From Pantoea vagans (GTDB taxonomy: Bacteria > Pseudomonadota > Gammaproteobacteria > Enterobacterales > Enterobacteriaceae), in the NCBI RefSeq assembly GCF_001506165.1, contig NZ_CP011427.1, positions 2,356,001 to 2,420,000 on the forward strand: DNA of 64,000 nt, given 5' to 3'. The position numbers and the translations under genes were made by a program. The notes below the pieces were generated by a model, which did no database searches, had not been told where the DNA came from, and saw nothing but the letters and a program-made list of their open reading frames with translations. The first letter of the stretch is position 1. The number at the start of each line of letters is the position of its first letter. This document shows positions 27,951-41,318 of this stretch, in pieces.

Positions 27951-28873
27951 AAATTTCTCTGGTGGTCCCTGTTTTCAATGAAGAGGACGCGATACCTATT
28001 TTTTACCGCGCCGTTAAAGAAAAACTCAGCCAGTATGAGATTGAGATAATTTTTATCAATGATGGCAGCAAAGATGCTACCGAACGCATTATCAACGCGT
28101 TATCAGATGCTGACTCAGCCGTTAACGCGATCAGTTTTGTGAGAAACTTTGGCAAAGAGGCGGCATTGCTGGCTGGGCTTGAACATGCTAACGGCGATGC
28201 GGTGATCCCGATTGACGTCGATTTGCAGGATCCGATTGAGATCATCCCAGACATGATCGCCAAATGGCAGGAAGGCTGGTCGGTAGTGCTGGCAAAGCGC
28301 AGTGACCGAAGTAGCGACACCAATTTCAAGCGTAAAACAGCGGAATGGTTTTATCGTCTTCACAATAAGATTAGCCATCCCAAAATTGAAGAGAACGTGG
28401 GTGATTTCAGACTCCTGTCGCGCGAAACCGTTGAGAACATAAAACAGTTGCAGGAAAGAAACCTTTTTATGAAAGGTCTTCTCAGCTGGGTTGAAGGTGA
28501 AACTGCGATTGTTGAATATGCGCGTTCGGAACGCATCAGCGGCACAACAAAATTCAATGGTTGGAAATTATGGAACCTCGCTCTTGAGGGACTGACCAGT
28601 TTCTCAACGTTCCCGCTGCGGATGTGGACTTACATCGGCTTTACCGTCGCTGCACTGTCATTCATTTATGGCATATGGATGGTTATCGATAAATTGGTGT
28701 GGGGAAATCCCGTTGCAGGCTACCCTTCCTTGCTGGTTTCCATCCTCTTCCTTGGGGGGGTGCAGTTGATCGGTATCGGTGTACTTGGCGAATATATCGG
28801 CAGAATTTACATTGAGAGTAAACAAAGACCACGTTACTTAATTAAGAGTATTAAAGGGAATACAAAATGCTAA
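27947..28873 (+). CDS. gtrB: GtrB-family bactoprenol glucosyltransferase
   Basis: 308 residues. GT2 domain: [55 protein letters not shown] (DxD-like), FRLLSRETV. Two C-terminal transmembrane segments ([40 protein letters not shown]) and the ending [17 protein letters not shown] are typical of GtrB/YfdH. It transfers a sugar, usually glucose, from UDP-sugar to undecaprenyl phosphate at the inner membrane. Confidence 0.94.
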   Translation: MKISLVVPVFNEEDAIPIFYRAVKEKLSQYEIEIIFINDGSKDATERIINALSDADSAVNAISFVRNFGKEAALLAGLEHANGDAVIPIDVDLQDPIEIIPDMIAKWQEGWSVVLAKRSDRSSDTNFKRKTAEWFYRLHNKISHPKIEENVGDFRLLSRETVENIKQLQERNLFMKGLLSWVEGETAIVEYARSERISGTTKFNGWKLWNLALEGLTSFSTFPLRMWTYIGFTVAALSFIYGIWMVIDKLVWGNPVAGYPSLLVSILFLGGVQLIGIGVLGEYIGRIYIESKQRPRYLIKSIKGNTKC

Positions 28874-30384
28874 ATGCACCACGCTCGCAAAAAATAGCCT
28901 GGATAGCCATCACGCTATTTACGCTAGCAGTCTCATGGTTCTTAACTTTTCGTTATTTCCCGTATGAGCCTGATGTAGCTAACAGCCCGATTGTTTGGCG
29001 TGCCTTCCTCAATGAGGGGTTTTCCATCTTCCGTGACTGGCTTCCGACCCCAGACAACTGGTACTTTACCGTTTATCCGGTGAATTTTATCTTCTTTACC
29101 TTGCTGTCGGATGATGGTCGATTTGCTCTCACCTTATCCACGGTGTTCTTTGTTTTCCTTACTCCATTACTGATTGCGGCGGTCAATAACGGGGCAAATC
29201 GCAAAAACACCTTTATATTAGCGCCCATCTTGATTGTGTGCTTACCCGCATATTGCTACGTCAGCGGTTTTATCGCGCATCCCTTTTCACATTATTCCAC
29301 CCAATTTTTTGGCGTACTGGTTTTCACCCTTTGCTTCTTCAACTTGCAAAAACGTTCTACTGGCATGGTGCTGCTATATAGCTTGATATCGATACTGTCT
29401 GCCGTTTCAGATCCCTGGTTTGCTGCCACCTTCTTCTTGCCGCTGTTACTGGTTCATTTTTATTTCTCATGGAATAAAACCATCAGTAAAAAGGCCACGG
29501 CAATCTTCCTGATCGCATTTATCTTCACCATGATTCATGCAGTACCGCGCTGGTTACATATCCCTGTGCAACGTTTTACCCTTGTGCCCGTGGATCAGTG
29601 GTTCATTAATGCAGAGTGGGTAGTGCATATCCTGGGTCGTGGATTGAATCTGTTCTTTATCGATAACAGTATTGCCTATGCCGTGTCGCTGATACTTTGG
29701 GTGGCTCTCTTTCTTCATGCGATGGTAATTTGCTGGAATAAAGGTGAAAAGGCACGTTTTATTGCCCTCTTTGCTTTCCTCAGTATCGCGGCCATCATAA
29801 CCTCGTTTATCATCGGTTATGATATGCCTTATGAGGGCAGTGCACGCTTCTTTGTCAATGCATTTTGTTTCGTCATGATGCTGGTTGCTCTTCGGTTATC
29901 TTTTAAGGGGAATATGTTTATTGGCTGCATCTTAGCCTTATTCTTAGCCTCTTCGGGCTACTCCTGGTATAAAAATACTGGCCCCTTCGCAGACAATGAA
30001 GCACAAACCAGAGCGTATATCGCGTTCCTGCAGCAAAACGATCTGACTTTTGGCTACGGTGATTTCTGGAAGCTCTCCAATAACGTTAACTGGCTTTCAG
30101 ATAACAAAATCCATATCACCCCCGTTCTGTGGGAAGATAATTATCAGATCATGTTCTCCAGCTCACGCGGGCAAACACTGCGCTCATGGTTGCAGCCAGC
30201 GTTTATTGCGCAATCACCTGAAAGACAGTTTGTATCCATTCCCGCTATTGCGACGTCAGATGCAAACAGTGAAGCTAACCGACGTGTAGCGGCCATTCGT
30301 CAACAGCTTGGTGAGCCCGATGAAGTAAAAACTTTCGCCGGGATGACTTTCTTTATCTATAACCACAGAATTACGTTTAATTAA
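28867..30384 (+). CDS. GtrC-like polytopic glycosyltransferase (serotype-specific position)
   Basis: 505 residues with roughly ten hydrophobic segments and a hydrophilic C-terminal part ([20 protein letters not shown] and following). It overlaps gtrB by 7 bases, the position of the strain-specific glucosyltransferase in gtrABC operons. Such proteins share little sequence, so the call rests on context and topology. It would add the lipid-linked sugar to an O-antigen or other surface glycan in the periplasm; linkage unknown. Confidence 0.75.
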   Translation: MLNAPRSQKIAWIAITLFTLAVSWFLTFRYFPYEPDVANSPIVWRAFLNEGFSIFRDWLPTPDNWYFTVYPVNFIFFTLLSDDGRFALTLSTVFFVFLTPLLIAAVNNGANRKNTFILAPILIVCLPAYCYVSGFIAHPFSHYSTQFFGVLVFTLCFFNLQKRSTGMVLLYSLISILSAVSDPWFAATFFLPLLLVHFYFSWNKTISKKATAIFLIAFIFTMIHAVPRWLHIPVQRFTLVPVDQWFINAEWVVHILGRGLNLFFIDNSIAYAVSLILWVALFLHAMVICWNKGEKARFIALFAFLSIAAIITSFIIGYDMPYEGSARFFVNAFCFVMMLVALRLSFKGNMFIGCILALFLASSGYSWYKNTGPFADNEAQTRAYIAFLQQNDLTFGYGDFWKLSNNVNWLSDNKIHITPVLWEDNYQIMFSSSRGQTLRSWLQPAFIAQSPERQFVSIPAIATSDANSEANRRVAAIRQQLGEPDEVKTFAGMTFFIYNHRITFN

Positions 30385-30406
30385 TTCGAAGTAATGGACA
30401 AATAAA

Positions 30407-30430
30407 AACGGGAGCCCATTGGCTCCCGTT
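30407..30430 (-). terminator. Rho-independent terminator of icd
   Basis: On the minus strand: AACGGGAGCC-AATG-GGCTCCCGTT followed by TTTATTT, 20-odd bases after the icd stop. It also separates icd from the convergent gtr cluster. Confidence 0.85.
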
Positions 30431-30452
30431 ATGCATTCTGCCTGAAGGCAAA

Positions 30453-31703
30453 TTACATATTAGCGATGATCGCGTCACCAAACTCTGAACATTTCAGCAG
30501 TTTAGCGCCATCCATCAGACGCTCAAAGTCATAGGTCACGGTCTTAGCGGCGATTGCGCCTTCCATGCCTTTAACAATCAGGTCTGCGGCTTCGAACCAC
30601 TCCAGGTGACGCAGCATCATTTCAGCTGACAGGATTACTGAACCTGGGTTCACTTTATCCTGACCGGCGTACTTAGGTGCAGTACCGTGGGTGGCTTCAA
30701 ACAGGGCGCACTCGTCACCGATGTTTGCGCCAGGTGCGATACCGATACCGCCAACCTGTGCCGCCAGGGCATCAGAAATGTAGTCACCGTTCAGGTTCAT
30801 ACAAGCGATAACGTCGTATTCTGCTGGACGCAACAGGATCTGCTGCAGGAAGGCATCTGCGATCACGTCTTTAACGATGATCTCTTTACCGGTGTTCGGG
30901 TTCTTGAACTTCATCCATGGACCGCCATCGATCAGCTCGCCGCCGAACTCTTCTTTCACCAACTGGTAGCCCCAGTCTTTGAAAGAACCTTCGGTGAACT
31001 TCATGATGTTGCCTTTGTGGACCAGGGTCAGAGAATCACGATCGTTGGTGATGGTGTACTCAACCGCTGCGCGGACCAGACGTTTGGTGCCCTCTTCAGA
31101 GCACGGCTTCACGCCGATACCACACTGCTCAGGGAAGCGAATTTTCTTCACGCCCATCTCTTCGCGCAGGAACTTGATCACTTTATCCGCTTCTGGCGTG
31201 CCCGCTTTCCACTCGATACCTGCATAGATATCTTCAGAGTTTTCGCGGAAGATCACCATATCGGTATCTTCTGGACGCTTAACTGGGCTTGGGGTGCCCG
31301 TGTAGTAGCGAACCGGACGCAGACACACGTACAGATCCAGCTCCTGACGCAGCGCAACGTTCAGAGAACGAATACCGCCACCGACTGGGGTAGTCAGCGG
31401 GCCTTTAATGGCAACGCGATATTCTTTGATTAAATCGAGGGTTTCTTGCGGCAGCCAGACGTCCTGACCGTAAAGTTCTACTGATTTCTCACCAGTATAA
31501 ATTTCCATCCAGGAAATTTTACGCTCGCCGTTGTAGGCTTTCTTCACAGCGGCATCAACCACTTTCAGCATGACAGGGGAAACATCAACGCCGATGCCAT
31601 CACCTTCGATATAAGGAATGACTGGGTTATTCGGAACGTTCAGTTTGCCCTGATCCAGGGTGATTTTTTGACCTTCCGCCGGAACAACTACTTTGCTTTC
31701 CAT
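30453..31703 (-). CDS. icd: NADP-dependent isocitrate dehydrogenase
   Basis: 416 residues of the TCA-cycle enzyme converting isocitrate to 2-oxoglutarate. Visible: [19 protein letters not shown], the [12 protein letters not shown] loop with the serine phosphorylated by AceK in E. coli, [33 protein letters not shown] and [14 protein letters not shown]. Start MESKVVVP at 31703 as in E. coli, AAGGAGAGG upstream. The 3' end is a known integration site for lambdoid prophages (e14, phage 21); a gtr cluster lies directly beyond it here. Confidence 0.97.
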   Translation of the reverse strand: MESKVVVPAEGQKITLDQGKLNVPNNPVIPYIEGDGIGVDVSPVMLKVVDAAVKKAYNGERKISWMEIYTGEKSVELYGQDVWLPQETLDLIKEYRVAIKGPLTTPVGGGIRSLNVALRQELDLYVCLRPVRYYTGTPSPVKRPEDTDMVIFRENSEDIYAGIEWKAGTPEADKVIKFLREEMGVKKIRFPEQCGIGVKPCSEEGTKRLVRAAVEYTITNDRDSLTLVHKGNIMKFTEGSFKDWGYQLVKEEFGGELIDGGPWMKFKNPNTGKEIIVKDVIADAFLQQILLRPAEYDVIACMNLNGDYISDALAAQVGGIGIAPGANIGDECALFEATHGTAPKYAGQDKVNPGSVILSAEMMLRHLEWFEAADLIVKGMEGAIAAKTVTYDFERLMDGAKLLKCSEFGDAIIANM

Positions 31704-31834
31704 CAACCTCTCCTTCGAGCGATTTTTTGTTAATGATTTGTAAGATGCGGGTCAATACTACTTGAATATTTACGCTACGCCAATCACCGTCGTTTCGCGC
31801 TATAATGCGCCGATTGTTTCCGACTGCAAAGATC

Positions 31835-32473
31835 ATGCGAAAAACTTCTCAACAAATTCACCAGGATAAACGTCCAAACACCGCCGCACGCAAGCCCGTG
31901 CGCCGAGACACGCGCCCAAAAGGGCCGCGCCGCGTCATACTCTTTAACAAACCTTTCGATGTCTTACCGCAGTTCAGCGATGAGGCGGGCCGCCGCACGC
32001 TGAAGGATTTCATTCCCGTTAGTGACGTCTATGCCGCAGGCCGACTCGATCGTGACAGCGAAGGGTTGCTGGTCCTGACCAACGACGGCGCGCTGCAGGC
32101 GCAGTTGACACAACCGGGCAAACGCACCGGGAAAATCTATTACGTGCAGGTGGAAGGCGCACCGCAGGAATCAGATTTATCCCCATTACGCAGCGGCGTG
32201 ACCTTGAACGATGGCCCCACGCTGCCCGCTGGCGTGGAGTTGGTGGATGAGCCAGCGTGGTTATGGCCGCGCCAACCGCCGATCCGCGAGCGCAAAGCGA
32301 TTCCAACCTGTTGGTTAAAAATCACTTTATATGAGGGCCGGAACCGCCAGGTGCGTCGGATGACCGCACATATTGGCTTTCCGACCCTGCGCCTGATTCG
32401 TTATGCGATGGGTGGATACAGTTTGGGCGACTTAGCCTGCGGCGCGTGGCTCGAAGTCGAGGCGTCAGTCTAA
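31835..32473 (+). CDS. rluE: 23S rRNA pseudouridine(2457) synthase
   Basis: 212 residues of the RsuA/RluE family. Catalytic aspartate in [18 protein letters not shown]; also [20 protein letters not shown] and the C-terminal [22 protein letters not shown]. It makes pseudouridine in 23S rRNA. The basic N-terminal tail is variable. The ATG at 31835 is preferred; an upstream ATG at 31805 overlaps a TATAAT (31801-31806) that is more likely the promoter. Divergent from icd, as in E. coli. Confidence 0.93.
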   Translation: MRKTSQQIHQDKRPNTAARKPVRRDTRPKGPRRVILFNKPFDVLPQFSDEAGRRTLKDFIPVSDVYAAGRLDRDSEGLLVLTNDGALQAQLTQPGKRTGKIYYVQVEGAPQESDLSPLRSGVTLNDGPTLPAGVELVDEPAWLWPRQPPIRERKAIPTCWLKITLYEGRNRQVRRMTAHIGFPTLRLIRYAMGGYSLGDLACGAWLEVEASV

Positions 32474-32517
32474 ACTGGGTTTTTTAATAACTTTTAGTTA
32501 ACAAATTCGGAGGAAGG

Positions 32518-32991
32518 ATGTTTAAACCTCATGTAACCGTGGCCTGTATTGTGCAGGCACAAGGTGAGTTACTGGTGGTTGAAGAGCGTGTCCACGGCCG
32601 CATCACCTGGAACCAGCCCGCTGGACACCTGGAAGCAGACGAAACCATTATCGAAGCCGCCCAGCGCGAGCTGTTTGAAGAAACCGGCATAGACGCGAAA
32701 CCGGAATATTTCCTCGGCGTCCAACAGTGGATCGCCCCGGACGATACACCTTTTGTGCGTTTCCTGTTTGGCCTTGATTTGCCCGAAAAATGCGAGACCT
32801 CCCCACACGATCGTGACATCGATTGCTGCTGGTGGCTGCCGCCAGAGCAGATTCTCACGGCTAATCGCCTGCGTTCACCGCTGGTCGCCGAGAGCGTCAG
32901 ATTGTGGCAACAAGGTGAGCGTTATCCGCTGCAACTGGTCGCGCCGTTCCAGTGGCCTTTTCACGAGGGTGCGCGCCCGGCTTCTGCATGA
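32518..32991 (+). CDS. nudJ: Nudix phosphatase NudJ
   Basis: 157 residues with the full Nudix box ([20 protein letters not shown] followed by TGI). NudJ hydrolyses nucleoside tri/diphosphates and hydroxymethylpyrimidine pyrophosphate in E. coli. Strong ribosome site GGAGGAAGG. In the rluE-nudJ-mnmA-hflD-purB row it lies 43 bases before mnmA, in the E. coli order. Confidence 0.93.
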   Translation: MFKPHVTVACIVQAQGELLVVEERVHGRITWNQPAGHLEADETIIEAAQRELFEETGIDAKPEYFLGVQQWIAPDDTPFVRFLFGLDLPEKCETSPHDRDIDCCWWLPPEQILTANRLRSPLVAESVRLWQQGERYPLQLVAPFQWPFHEGARPASA

Positions 32992-33033
32992 TAGAATGCG
33001 CCGCCTGTTTTTATCGTAATCATAGAGTGCGTC

Positions 33034-34146
33034 ATGTCTGACAACAGCCAGAAAAAAGTGATCGTCGGGATGTCCGGCGGCGTCGATTCTTCCGTATCCG
33101 CCTGGTTACTGCAACAGCAGGGCTATCAGGTTGAGGGCCTGTTCATGAAGAACTGGGAGGAAGACGACGGTGAGGAGTATTGCACCGCCGCAGATGATCT
33201 GGCTGACGCACAAGCCGTGTGTGACAAACTCGGCATCAAACTGCACAAAATTAACTTCGCGGCTGAGTACTGGGATAACGTCTTCGAGCACTTCCTTGAA
33301 GAGTACAAAGCGGGCCGTACACCGAACCCTGATATTCTGTGCAACAAAGAGATCAAATTTAAAGCCTTCCTGGAATTTGCCGCAGACGATCTCGGTGCCG
33401 ACTTCATCGCCACCGGGCACTACGTGCGCCGCGCCGATGTCGACGGCACCAGCCAGTTACTGCGAGGCCTCGACGGCAATAAAGATCAGAGCTACTTCCT
33501 TTACACCCTGAGCCACCAGCAGATCGCGCAAAGCCTGTTCCCGGTTGGCGAGCTGGAGAAGCCAGAAGTTCGCCGTATCGCTGAAGAACTGGATTTAATC
33601 ACCGCGAAGAAAAAAGACTCCACCGGTATCTGTTTCATTGGTGAGCGCAAATTCCGCGACTTCCTTGGTCGTTATTTGCCTGCACAACCGGGTGAAATCG
33701 AAACCGTTGACGGTGAGATTGTCGGTGAGCATCAGGGTCTGATGTATCACACCTTGGGTCAGCGCAAAGGTTTGGGCATCGGTGGCCGTAAAGAGAGCAA
33801 TGATGACCCTTGGTATGTCGTGGATAAAGACGTGGCGCGCAATCGACTGGTGGTCGCCCAAGGCGGCGATCATCCACGTCTGATGTCTGTTGGCTTGATT
33901 GCGCAGCAACTGCACTGGGTTGATCGCCAGCCCATCACTGCACCGCTGCATTGCACGGTGAAAACCCGCTATCGCCAGACCGATATTCCTTGCCAGATTA
34001 TTCCGCTGGCAGAAGACCGTATCGAAGTGCGTTTTGACGAGCCGGTTGCGGCCGTCACGCCAGGCCAATCGGCCGTATTTTATCTGGGTGATGTTTGCCT
34101 CGGCGGCGGCATCATTGAACAGCGCCTGCCACTGGCAGAAGCCTAA
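33034..34146 (+). CDS. mnmA: tRNA-specific 2-thiouridylase
   Basis: 370 residues; thiolates U34 of tRNA Lys/Glu/Gln with sulfur relayed by TusE. ATP-binding P-loop [16 protein letters not shown]; catalytic cysteines in [13 protein letters not shown] and [32 protein letters not shown] follows. Length matches E. coli (368). Next gene hflD is 35 bases on. Confidence 0.96.
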   Translation: MSDNSQKKVIVGMSGGVDSSVSAWLLQQQGYQVEGLFMKNWEEDDGEEYCTAADDLADAQAVCDKLGIKLHKINFAAEYWDNVFEHFLEEYKAGRTPNPDILCNKEIKFKAFLEFAADDLGADFIATGHYVRRADVDGTSQLLRGLDGNKDQSYFLYTLSHQQIAQSLFPVGELEKPEVRRIAEELDLITAKKKDSTGICFIGERKFRDFLGRYLPAQPGEIETVDGEIVGEHQGLMYHTLGQRKGLGIGGRKESNDDPWYVVDKDVARNRLVVAQGGDHPRLMSVGLIAQQLHWVDRQPITAPLHCTVKTRYRQTDIPCQIIPLAEDRIEVRFDEPVAAVTPGQSAVFYLGDVCLGGGIIEQRLPLAEA

Positions 34147-34181
34147 GGTCGGCGCTGCCGACGCGATGACAGGAGTTAAGC

Positions 34182-36238
<2,057 letters not shown>

Positions 36239-36310
36239 TCCTCTGCGGGCGGTCATCTGGCCGCCCCTGCTGTGACAATCTTGCCCTACTGCAGACGCAT
36301 GACGGGCAAG

Positions 36311-36345
36311 CGTTGTTATGCTGTTTAATTCGCTTCGCATATACT
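36311..36345 (+). promoter_or_regulatory. phoP promoter with one conserved PhoP half-box
   Basis: TGTTTA (36322-36327) lies 12 bases before a TATACT -10 (36340-36345), the spacing of PhoP-activated promoters. The expected upstream half (CGTTGT, 11 bases earlier) is poor. Autoregulation is likely but the box is degenerate. Confidence 0.5.
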
Positions 36346-36383
36346 CTTGCCATCATCACTGAGTTTGAAGGTAAGGAAATACT

Positions 36384-37052
36384 ATGCGTGTTCTGGTTGT
36401 GGAAGATAATGCACTGCTGCGCCATCACCTCGCTGTGCAGTTACGTGAGATGGGCCATCAGGTGGATGCCGCCGAAGATGCGAAAGAAGCCGACTATTTC
36501 CTTCAGGAACACATTCCCGACATTGCGCTGGTCGATTTAGGTCTGCCCGATGAAGATGGCATGTCATTAATTCGCCGCTGGCGCGGTGATGCCATCCGTC
36601 AGCCGATTCTGGTATTAACCGCGCGTGAAGGCTGGCAGGCTAAAGTCGAAGCGCTGGAAGCCGGTGCCGATGACTATGTCACCAAGCCTTTCCATATTGA
36701 AGAAGTCGCGGCTCGCCTGCAGGCATTGATGCGTCGTAACAGCGGGCACGCCTCGCAGATCATCTCCATGCCGCCGTTCCAGGTTGACCTGTCTCGCCGT
36801 GAAGTCACAGTAAATGATGAGCCGGTCAAACTGACCGCTTTTGAATACACCATCGTGGAAACGCTGATCCGCAATGCCGGAAAAGTGGTCAGCAAAGACT
36901 CGCTGATGCTGCAACTCTATCCCGATGCCGAACTGCGTGAAAGTCACACCATTGATGTCTTGATGGGACGTCTACGCAAAAAAATTCTCGCGCTCCACCC
37001 GACCGAAGTGATTAACACCGTGCGCGGCCAGGGCTATCGATTTGATCTCTGA
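36384..37052 (+). CDS. phoP: Response regulator PhoP
   Basis: 222 residues: receiver domain ([15 protein letters not shown]; phospho-acceptor Asp in [31 protein letters not shown]) and an OmpR-type winged helix ([20 protein letters not shown] ... [23 protein letters not shown]). It controls Mg/acid/antimicrobial-peptide response genes. AAGGA upstream of ATG. Followed after 3 bases by phoQ. Confidence 0.97.
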   Translation: MRVLVVEDNALLRHHLAVQLREMGHQVDAAEDAKEADYFLQEHIPDIALVDLGLPDEDGMSLIRRWRGDAIRQPILVLTAREGWQAKVEALEAGADDYVTKPFHIEEVAARLQALMRRNSGHASQIISMPPFQVDLSRREVTVNDEPVKLTAFEYTIVETLIRNAGKVVSKDSLMLQLYPDAELRESHTIDVLMGRLRKKILALHPTEVINTVRGQGYRFDL

Positions 37053-37055
37053 TTT

Positions 37056-38516
37056 ATGAATTGGTTACGCCGTCAACGCCCCTTCTCTTTACGTGCTCGC
37101 TTTTTGCTGGCAACAGCCGCCATCGTCCTGTTTCTGTCGCTTTCCTACGGCATGGTGGCGGTGGTCGGTTATGTGGTGAGCTTTGATAAAAACACTTATC
37201 GCGTGATGCGTGGTGAGAGCAACCTGTTCTTTACCCTCGCACAATGGCAGAACAATAAGCTCACCATTGCGCAACCCGAGCGCATGACGCTGAACTTCCC
37301 GACGCTGGTGTTTATCTATGATGAGCACGGTAAATTGCTGTGGCAACAGCGCGACGTGCCCGACATCCGCAACAATATCCGTCGTGAATGGCTGCTGAAG
37401 CCCGATTTCTATGAAATCGACACCACCAATCGCACCAGTCTGGCGGCCATCGGTAACAACTCCGAGGTGAAAGAGCGGCTTCAGCAGTTGGATAGTGATA
37501 ACAACGACACCTTCACCCACTCTGTTGCGGTGAACCGTTACGATGCCACCACCAATCTGCCAGCTTTGACCATTGTGGTGGTGGATTCGATCCCGCAAGA
37601 ACTCCAGCACTCTGATGTGGTGTGGTCATGGTTTAGCTATGTGCTGGCGGCCAACCTGCTGTTGGTCATTCCACTGTTGTGGTTGGCTGCGCACTGGAGT
37701 TTGCGTCCTATCGGCCATCTGACGACGCAAGTCCGTGAACTCGAAACCGGGCATCGTGAAAACCTTGATGATAATCCACCGCAGGAGTTACGCAGTCTGG
37801 TGCGTAACCTCAACCTGCTACTGACCAATGAGCGTCAGCGTTACACGCGCTATCGCACCACGCTGTCGGATTTAACCCACAGTCTGAAAACACCACTGGC
37901 GGTGTTGCAAAGTACGTTACGCTCACTGCGCAGCGGTAAAGAGCTGACCGTAGAGCAGGCAGAACCGGTGATGCTGGAGCAAATCAGCCGTATTTCTCAG
38001 CAAATCGGTTATTACCTGCATCGCGCCAGCATGCAGGCTGACCACAACCCACTGCAACGCGATCTGCACTCAGTTTCGGCCTTGCTCGATAGCCTGTGCT
38101 CTGCCTTGAACAAGGTTTATCAGCGCAAAGGGGTCGACATCACGCTGGATATCTCGCCAGAGCTGACCTTTATCGGCGACCAAAATGATTTTATGGAAGT
38201 GCTCGGCAACGTATTGGATAACGCCTGCAAATACTGCCTCGAATTTATTGAGGTTAGCGCACGGCAAACAGATAAAGCCCTGCATCTGTTTATCGATGAT
38301 GATGGTCCCGGCATTCCTGAGAGCAAACGCGACCTAATCTTTTTACGTGGTCAGCGCGCTGATACCTTACGCCCCGGACAGGGCTTGGGCCTGGCAGTGG
38401 TGCGTGACATCCTCGAACAGTACGCTGGCCAGGTAATCGCCACCACCAGCCCACTGGGCGGTGCGCGCATGGAAGTGATTTTCCAGCGTCAGGAAGTTGA
38501 ACATCACCGCGAGTAG
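37056..38516 (+). CDS. phoQ: Sensor histidine kinase PhoQ
   Basis: 486 residues, same length as E. coli PhoQ. TM1 ([20 protein letters not shown]), periplasmic sensor about residues 45-190, TM2 ([20 protein letters not shown]), HAMP, phospho-acceptor His in [15 protein letters not shown]-box [12 protein letters not shown], and [18 protein letters not shown]. The sensor's membrane-facing acidic cluster, EDDDDAE in E. coli, reads DSDNNDT here, so fewer charges. Overlaps nothing; phoP is 3 bases upstream. Confidence 0.97.
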   Translation: MNWLRRQRPFSLRARFLLATAAIVLFLSLSYGMVAVVGYVVSFDKNTYRVMRGESNLFFTLAQWQNNKLTIAQPERMTLNFPTLVFIYDEHGKLLWQQRDVPDIRNNIRREWLLKPDFYEIDTTNRTSLAAIGNNSEVKERLQQLDSDNNDTFTHSVAVNRYDATTNLPALTIVVVDSIPQELQHSDVVWSWFSYVLAANLLLVIPLLWLAAHWSLRPIGHLTTQVRELETGHRENLDDNPPQELRSLVRNLNLLLTNERQRYTRYRTTLSDLTHSLKTPLAVLQSTLRSLRSGKELTVEQAEPVMLEQISRISQQIGYYLHRASMQADHNPLQRDLHSVSALLDSLCSALNKVYQRKGVDITLDISPELTFIGDQNDFMEVLGNVLDNACKYCLEFIEVSARQTDKALHLFIDDDGPGIPESKRDLIFLRGQRADTLRPGQGLGLAVVRDILEQYAGQVIATTSPLGGARMEVIFQRQEVEHHRE

Positions 38517-38573
38517 AAAGGCCTGTGGGCTGTTATACTTGCCTGCATTCATGGCCCCAACCGGAACACTCGT

Positions 38574-39695
38574 ATGGACTATCAGCTCGACATCAACTGG
38601 CCCGACTTTATTCAGCGCTACTGGCAAAAACGCCCAGTGGTGCTCAAACGTGGTTTTAAAAACTTTATTGATCCTATTTCTCCTGATGAGCTTGCTGGTC
38701 TGGCAATGGAAAACGAGGTGGATAGCCGCCTTGTCAGCCATCACAACGGCAAATGGCAGGTCAGCCACGGTCCGTTCGAAAGCTATGATCATTTAGGCGA
38801 AAGTAACTGGTCTCTGCTGGTTCAGGCCGTCAACCACTGGCATGAACCCTCTGCTGCGCTGATGCGCCCGTTCCGTTTTCTGCCTGACTGGCGCATCGAC
38901 GATCTGATGATCTCCTTCGCCGTACCTGGCGGTGGCGTGGGTCCCCACTTCGATCAGTATGATGTGTTTATCATTCAGGGCACCGGTCGTCGTCGCTGGC
39001 GTGTGGGCGAGAAAGTGCCGATGAAACAGCACTGTCCGCATCCCGATTTGCTGCAGGTTGAGCCTTTCGACGCCATCATCGACGAAGAGATGGAACCCGG
39101 CGATATTCTTTATATTCCGCCAGGATTCCCGCATGAAGGGTATTCGCTGGAAAATGCCATCAACTACTCGGTTGGCTTCCGCGCGCCCAACGGCCGTGAA
39201 TTGATCAGTGGTTTTGCCGACTTTATGTTGGCGCATGAGTTAGGCAGCTATCGCTTCAGCGATCCGGATGTGCCCTCACGTGATTGCCCGTCGCAGATCC
39301 TGCCTTCCGAAGTAGAGGGCATTCGCCAGGTGATGCTGGATGTGATCAATCAGCCGGAACAGTTTGAACAGTGGTTTGGTGAGTTCATTTCCCAGTCACG
39401 CCACGAGCTGGATATCGCGCCACCTGAACCGCCGTACCAACCTGACGAGATTTATGATGCGTTGCAGCAAGGCGATGCGCTGACGCGTCTCGGTGGGCTG
39501 CGCGTGCTGACCCTCGGCGATGGCGTGTTTGTGAATGGCGAACGCGTGGCATGCAGCCATCCTGAAGTGCTGGCTGCACTGGCGCATAATCAGGTGCTGA
39601 CGCTGGAAGATTTTGGCGATGCGCTGGATGATCCTTCTCTGCTGGCGCAGCTTGCCGCGCTGGTGAATAGCGGGTATTGGTTTTTTGGTGAGTAA
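38574..39695 (+). CDS. roxA: Ribosomal oxygenase RoxA (50S L16 arginine hydroxylase, YcfD)
   Basis: 373-residue JmjC-domain 2-oxoglutarate/Fe(II) oxygenase hydroxylating an arginine of ribosomal protein L16. Iron ligands HxD in GPHFDQYDVFIIQ and the distal His in YIPPGFPHEGYS; cosubstrate region RRRWRVGEK. C-terminal winged-helix region ends SGYWFFGE. Located next to phoPQ as in E. coli. Confidence 0.95.
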   Translation: MDYQLDINWPDFIQRYWQKRPVVLKRGFKNFIDPISPDELAGLAMENEVDSRLVSHHNGKWQVSHGPFESYDHLGESNWSLLVQAVNHWHEPSAALMRPFRFLPDWRIDDLMISFAVPGGGVGPHFDQYDVFIIQGTGRRRWRVGEKVPMKQHCPHPDLLQVEPFDAIIDEEMEPGDILYIPPGFPHEGYSLENAINYSVGFRAPNGRELISGFADFMLAHELGSYRFSDPDVPSRDCPSQILPSEVEGIRQVMLDVINQPEQFEQWFGEFISQSRHELDIAPPEPPYQPDEIYDALQQGDALTRLGGLRVLTLGDGVFVNGERVACSHPEVLAALAHNQVLTLEDFGDALDDPSLLAQLAALVNSGYWFFGE

Positions 39696-39720
39696 TAGAT
39701 AGCTTGCCATGGCACTGATT

Positions 39721-39791
39721 GTAGCGGCGCGATTCATCGTGCATTTTGGCAACGGCACTGCTGTTGAATGCGCAATAAATTGCGCCGCTAC
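39721..39791. repeat. Intergenic inverted repeat GTAGCGGCGC...GCGCCGCTAC
   Basis: The 10-bp arms at 39721-39730 and 39782-39791 bracket a 51-base interior. It is part of a repeat-rich gap between the convergent roxA and pepT genes, followed by another repeat at 39857. Confidence 0.7.
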
Positions 39792-39856
39792 AGAACGTGC
39801 TGAGGAAAGACCAAGTGCGCACAAATGCGCACACTACGTAAACCCCGCACGTTCGT

Positions 39857-39881
39857 CGTAGGGTTGCCATTTATGGCGACC
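39857..39881. repeat. Intergenic repeat, GGTCGCCATAAATGGC type (copy 3, inverted)
   Basis: CGTAGGGTTGCCATTTATGG followed by CGACC is the reverse complement, with one or two changes, of the core at 10449-10474 and 19243-19266. It lies between the convergent roxA and pepT. Confidence 0.75.
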
Positions 39882-39970
39882 ACAAAGCGTTTAAGTGACC
39901 CGTGTTGCGCCATCCATGGCGTCCGCCAAGGGCTTAAAGGACAAGCGTTACTGCGGTGCAGGCCTATTTA

Positions 39971-41200
39971 CTACTCTTTCTTTTCTGCTGCCAGCGCCGA
40001 CAAGCGCACAATCACGTCTACTGCTTGCGACATCACATTCAATGATGCGAACTCGTGTTTACCGTGATAGTTATATCCGCCAGTGAACAGATTCGGGCAC
40101 GGCAGTCCTTTCCATGACAGTGCTGAACCATCGGTTCCTCCGCGAATCGGCTTCACCACTGGTTCGATGCCGCAATCACGAATCGCCTGCAGTGCCAGCT
40201 CAATAATTTGCGGATGCGGTTCCACCTTCTCGCGCATGTTGCGATAGCTGTCGCTGATTTCCACTTTCACGCCGCACTCATTCGGCAAACCTTTGCTGAT
40301 ACGTTGCCCGATCTCTTCCATCATTTTTTTGCGCTGCTCATAGCTGTCGGCGTCAAAATCACGGATCAGATACATCAACTCAGCGTGTTCCACCGTTCCC
40401 TTAATGGTGTGCAGGTGGAAGAAGCCTTCGTAGCCATCGGTGAACTGCGGTTTTTCTTTGGCAGGCAATTCCGCATGGAAACGCATCGCCAGGTCCAGAG
40501 AGTTGACCATCACGTTTTTCGCGCTGCCGGGATGCACATTGTTGCCGGTGATTTTCACCATCACGGTGGCGGCATTGAAGTTTTCAAACTCAAATTCACC
40601 GAGGTCACTGCCATCCACGGTGTAGGCCCAATCGGCGGCAAAACCTTCCACATCAAAATGCGAGGTTCCGCGTCCAATTTCTTCATCGGGGGTGAACGCC
40701 ACGCGGATCGCGCCGTGGGGAATATCCCCTTTCGCCAGACGCGCCATGGCCGTCATGATTTCAGCGATGCCGGCTTTGTCATCCGCCCCAAGCAATGTCT
40801 TGCCATCGGTGGTAATCAGCGTATGACCAATCAGCTTATGCAGGATGGGGAACATCACCGGTGATAAAATCTCATCGCCATTGCCCAGCGCAATGTCACC
40901 ACCACGGTAATTTTCGATAATCTGCGGATTGACGTTTTTAGCGGTAAAGTCCGGTGAGGTATCCATATGCGAGATAAAACCAATCACCGGGGTCGGCCAG
41001 TCAACATTGGCGGGCAACGTACCCATCACGCAACAATGATCGCTCAGGGAGACATCGACGAATCCCAGTGCAATCAGCTCTTCTTGTAACTGGCGCGCCA
41101 GCGTCCACTGCCCTTCACTGCTGGGTACCTGTCGCGCCTGCGGTTTTGACTGAGTTTCTACTGCCACATAACTGAGAAAACGCTCAAGTAATTGATCCAT
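39971..41200 (-). CDS. pepT: Peptidase T (tripeptidase)
   Basis: 409-residue M20 zinc tripeptidase removing N-terminal residues from tripeptides. Metal-site motifs: [42 protein letters not shown] and [20 protein letters not shown]-terminal [13 protein letters not shown]. Length equals E. coli PepT (408). In E. coli potABCD lies next to pepT; here cobB follows instead. Confidence 0.96.
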   Translation of the reverse strand: MDQLLERFLSYVAVETQSKPQARQVPSSEGQWTLARQLQEELIALGFVDVSLSDHCCVMGTLPANVDWPTPVIGFISHMDTSPDFTAKNVNPQIIENYRGGDIALGNGDEILSPVMFPILHKLIGHTLITTDGKTLLGADDKAGIAEIMTAMARLAKGDIPHGAIRVAFTPDEEIGRGTSHFDVEGFAADWAYTVDGSDLGEFEFENFNAATVMVKITGNNVHPGSAKNVMVNSLDLAMRFHAELPAKEKPQFTDGYEGFFHLHTIKGTVEHAELMYLIRDFDADSYEQRKKMMEEIGQRISKGLPNECGVKVEISDSYRNMREKVEPHPQIIELALQAIRDCGIEPVVKPIRGGTDGSALSWKGLPCPNLFTGGYNYHGKHEFASLNVMSQAVDVIVRLSALAAEKKE

Positions 41201-41318
41201 TTGTCATCCCTCTAAAGAACCTGCGTTATTATCATGGCGCTTGAAGCCCGCCATGTTGCGTCAAATCATTATCCCTTAGGTTAGCGTTCTCAGCGCGAAT
41301 TGCTTAACCGGATACAGC

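Noticed and set aside
30687..31433. 248-residue reading frame antisense to icd
   Set aside because: It lies wholly inside the highly conserved icd gene on the other strand, has no ribosome site or family features, and is a codon-bias shadow.
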